DNA of 64,000 nt from Phenylobacterium sp. (GTDB taxonomy: Bacteria; Pseudomonadota; Alphaproteobacteria; Caulobacterales; Caulobacteraceae): the NCBI RefSeq assembly GCF_030693625.1, contig NZ_JAUYAF010000018.1, positions 1 to 64,000 of the forward strand. Reading direction: 5' to 3'. The notes beneath the pieces are model-generated. The model was not told where the DNA came from. It saw only the letters and a list, made by a program, of their open reading frames with translations, and did no database searches. Of the stretch, positions 61,860 to 64,000 are shown piece after piece. Both the position numbers and the translations under genes were made by a program. The number at the start of each line of letters is the position of its first letter. Position 1 is the first letter of the stretch.

Positions 61860-62135
61860 TCAGCTCCGATATTCGCGGAAGCGCCACTTGAGGGCCAGGA
61901 TCGCGGCCGACAGCGCCAGGCAGACGACGTTGGAGGCGGCCACCGGCCAACTTCCGATAAGAATGCCGTAGGCGATCCAAAGGGCGAACCCGGTCACCGT
62001 GACCACATACATCCGCAGGGAGACGGAGGTGGCGTCCTTCTCGCGCCAGATCTTGATGATCTGGGGGGTGAAGCTGGCCATGGAGCAGAGCGCCGCCAGC
62101 GTGCCCACGATATCGGTCATCGAGAGATTGTTCAT
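61860..62135 (-). CDS. SemiSWEET (MtN3/PQ-loop) sugar transporter
   Basis: 91 aa with three transmembrane helices, the size of a bacterial SemiSWEET half-transporter. The PQ motif is in SMASFTPQIIKIWREKDATS, followed by SLRMYVVTVTGFALWIAYGI and a third helix LALSAAILALKW. It would work as a homodimer that moves sugar down its gradient. ATG at 62135 has GAGGG 8 bases upstream. Confidence 0.88.
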   Translation of the reverse strand: MNNLSMTDIVGTLAALCSMASFTPQIIKIWREKDATSVSLRMYVVTVTGFALWIAYGILIGSWPVAASNVVCLALSAAILALKWRFREYRS

Positions 62136-62317
62136 GGCGTGGGCCCTCTTCGAGGCCACAGAACGGGCGTCCAAGTCGCGGGTTGCGAAACGCCTGCGAG
62201 AAAGGCTCTGGCCGATGGTGTTCCGAGCCAAGGGCAGGCGAAGCCGCGCCCGGTCGTGGGCCGCGGCTTTGCAGGCGGCGTGGACGGGGCGCGATCTCTG
62301 TTCTGAGTCTCGGAGGC

Positions 62318-63790
62318 CTAGAAGGCGATCTGGGATCGCAGGTTCACGGCGCGGTAGTCCTGGCCGATGGCGGCCCCGGCGGCGTTCTTCCGCTCCACGC
62401 TGACGTCATAATAGTCGAGCATGAACTTGACGGCGGGGTTGGGGAACCAGTTGACGCCGAGGGTCCAGATAACCTGCTCTCCACCGCGCACCCGCTCGGC
62501 GACTATCGGGCTGTTTTCCGCGTAGTTGAGATCGACGGTCGAATAGCGCGCCGCGAGCTCCCACGCGCCCCACTGGCCGTTCGCGCGATCGAACGGCTTG
62601 TCGACGCCAGGCGCGTCGAAGGCCGCTGTCGTGGTGTTGTACTTGCGGCGCTCACCGGTCAGCACCCAGCTGCCCTGAGCATACCAGCCGTTGAAGCTGG
62701 GGTCGGAGGCGCCGGCGGCCGGGTTGCGGCGGTCGATGGAGAAATCGACGTACTCGGCCTGGAGGTACAGGTTCTGCTTCTGGGCGGCCAATTCCAGGCC
62801 GTAGGCCTGGGCGCCCCTGGCGTCGATCTGCCCGGTGTCCACCAGGCGGGAGCCGTCGACCCGCAGTTCAGGACGCTCGCGCAGCTGCAGGGCGTAGCGG
62901 GTCCCGGCGGCCGCGCCCAGGTCGGTGGGCTGGGCCACGATGCTGGCGTTCGCGCCCACATGAATCATCCAGTCGGCGCCATGGAGCGGTGTGCCCGCGA
63001 CCCGCAGGGCGTAGCCCTGCTGTTCGTCGAACGCCGGGGCGTTGAAGGCCGTGGTCCCGGAATTGAGGCTCTGAACCAGGGCGCCGGTGGCGATGGCGGA
63101 AGCGAACCAGCGGTCGCCGTTACCGATGACGCCGGCGCCGATGCGAGTGTCGCCGCCGGCCAGGCCGCGGGCGATGTCGGCCACGGCCGGACGTTCCGGG
63201 AACAGGGCTCCGTTGGTGGAGGCCGCGTCTTCGAGGCCGAGCGGCGGCGCAAAGGCCCCAACCCGGAAGCGCAGCGGCTTGAGGCCGGAATACTGCACCC
63301 ACATTTCCTGGATCCGCCCGGAATCCTCGGCTCCAGACCCGCCGAAATCGAAGAGGATATTGTAGTCGAAGGCGCCGAAAACCTTGCCGTCGACGCCGAT
63401 GCGGGCGCGGCGGAAGTTCGCGCCGCCCGACAGATCGCGGACGGTGACGGCGGCCGGCAGGCGGTCGTGCTGGTCGTACTTGGCGGTGTCGAGTTGCATC
63501 ACCCCGTGAAGGGTGGCGGAGAAGGCGCCATCGGAGGAGCTGATGGTCGGCTTGCCGCCCGCGATGGAGGCCGTGGTCACCCTGGCCGGCGCGGGGGCCG
63601 GGGCGGCCGGCAAGGCGGCGATGCTGGCGGCTGTCGAGACCTTCAGGTCGGCGATCTGGGCCTGCAGCAGCGACAGTTGCGCCTCAAGGGCTGCGATCTT
63701 GGCGTCGGTCGCGGGATCGGCCGCGGCCAGGCCGGGCCAGGCCAGGACAAGACCTGCGGCCCCCAGAAGCAGTTTCGATTTAAAAGCCAT
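62318..63790 (-). CDS. Phosphate-selective porin, OprO/OprP family
   Basis: 490 aa with a signal peptide (MAFKSKLLLGAAGLVLAWPG, cleaved near GLAAAD) and a short coiled coil (KIAALEAQLSLLQAQIADLK). The barrel has FRRARIGVDGKVFGAFDYNI, LRFRVGAFAPPLGLEDAAST, NLYLQAEYVDFSIDRRN and ends Phe (VNLRSQIAF). This is the OprP/OprO (porin_O_P) pattern for outer-membrane phosphate or pyrophosphate uptake. A PHO box lies 133 bases upstream, agreeing with phosphate-starvation control, although it is oriented the other way. Confidence 0.88.
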   Translation of the reverse strand: MAFKSKLLLGAAGLVLAWPGLAAADPATDAKIAALEAQLSLLQAQIADLKVSTAASIAALPAAPAPAPARVTTASIAGGKPTISSSDGAFSATLHGVMQLDTAKYDQHDRLPAAVTVRDLSGGANFRRARIGVDGKVFGAFDYNILFDFGGSGAEDSGRIQEMWVQYSGLKPLRFRVGAFAPPLGLEDAASTNGALFPERPAVADIARGLAGGDTRIGAGVIGNGDRWFASAIATGALVQSLNSGTTAFNAPAFDEQQGYALRVAGTPLHGADWMIHVGANASIVAQPTDLGAAAGTRYALQLRERPELRVDGSRLVDTGQIDARGAQAYGLELAAQKQNLYLQAEYVDFSIDRRNPAAGASDPSFNGWYAQGSWVLTGERRKYNTTTAAFDAPGVDKPFDRANGQWGAWELAARYSTVDLNYAENSPIVAERVRGGEQVIWTLGVNWFPNPAVKFMLDYYDVSVERKNAAGAAIGQDYRAVNLRSQIAF

Positions 63791-63922
63791 CTGGCCTCTG
63801 GCCCCTCGGTTGTCTGAGTTTTCCGAGACTGTGGTCCGTGGAGATCGGACAAAGCCTATCGGATAAGTAGAGGTTGTTTTTGAACCGGTCGTAGATTTCG
63901 AATCGCCCCACCACTTGGGCCG

Positions 63923-63940
63923 ATGTCATGTCAGTGTCAT
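63923..63940 (+). promoter_or_regulatory. PHO box (PhoB-binding site)
   Basis: ATGTCAT-GTCA-GTGTCAT: two TGTCAT repeats separated by five bases, exactly the spacing of the CTGTCAT-N4-CTGTCAT consensus. It lies upstream of the phosphate-type porin. As a directional repeat it points right, towards a gene outside the window, so it may serve that gene, the porin or both. Confidence 0.75.
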
Positions 63941-64000
63941 AAGTCTCGGGCCTGCTCAAACTTTGCAGCCGCGGAGAATCGTTTTGTCGCAGACGCCGCC

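Noticed and set aside
62183..63817. 544-codon plus-strand frame opposite the porin
   Set aside because: Antisense shadow of the porin gene, Gly/Val/Asp-rich and without any domain.

Overview
The window is GC-rich alphaproteobacterial chromosome, most likely Caulobacterales (Caulobacter/Phenylobacterium type). The evidence is a one-strand chemotaxis cluster whose gene order matches the Caulobacter crescentus major che cluster, including the lineage-typical cheU and cheE, two large TonB-dependent receptors, an Flp pilin gene and two dispersed palindromic repeats. Genus is an inference. I see no rRNA, tRNA or CRISPR array.

Layout. 1-0.3 kb: the 3' end of an ISAs1-type transposase and a palindromic repeat. 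0.4-1.0 kb: a tiny ORF converging on a NikR-like regulator that has lost most nickel ligands. 1.1-5.7 kb (minus): a spermidine/putrescine-type ABC importer (binding protein, ATPase, two permeases) followed by an unfamiliar 242-aa protein. 6.0-9.2 kb: an aldehyde dehydrogenase and a membrane-anchored TPR protein. 9.3-15.6 kb: a 2-oxoglutarate/Fe(II)-type oxygenase, a TonB receptor, a TPR-sulfotransferase and an MBL hydrolase. 15.6-25.1 kb (minus): protoglobin-type chemoreceptor, STAS protein, cheY, cheA, cheW, cheR, cheB, cheY, cheD, cheU, cheY, cheE, mostly joined by 1-4 nt overlaps.

25.5-37.5 kb: a paired acyl-CoA dehydrogenase operon, GNAT, a Spy/CpxP-like protein followed by a two-component system, a dispersed repeat, a phosphoesterase-like protein, TetR divergent from an enoyl-CoA hydratase, the glutathione-dependent formaldehyde pathway (class III ADH and S-formylglutathione hydrolase), and a carboxylesterase broken by one amber codon. 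37.6-43.3 kb: a probable frameshifted gene, a WYL regulator with a glycosidase-like protein, a PIG-L deacetylase and a serine hydrolase. 43.4-56.9 kb: GNAT, second TonB receptor, an AT-rich 0.7-kb gap, secreted RidA-like protein, HWE/HisKA_2 kinase, DUF969-DUF979-DUF2891 operon, a PHB-depolymerase-type esterase with a PhaR-like operator, flavoprotein and transglutaminase genes, and a FliK/FlhB-C pair with a small neighbour.

57.0-64.0 kb: an Flp pilin, an MFS aromatic-acid-type transporter, a nested transposon pile (broken IS481, IS630 with a frameshifted transposase, a second IS630 remnant) that truncates a TPR gene, a SemiSWEET, and a phosphate-selective porin with a near-perfect PHO box upstream.

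The best leads are: the chemotaxis module (haem-type sensor with a C-terminal tether; CheD and CheU sharing an acidic -LF tail); the NikR-like protein without its nickel site; the unfamiliar protein fixed to a polyamine-type importer; the WYL/glycosidase/small-protein island; five convergent gene pairs sharing a CTAG stop palindrome, the same word apparently targeted by the IS481 copy; and PhaR-like and PHO-box sites upstream of functionally matching genes.
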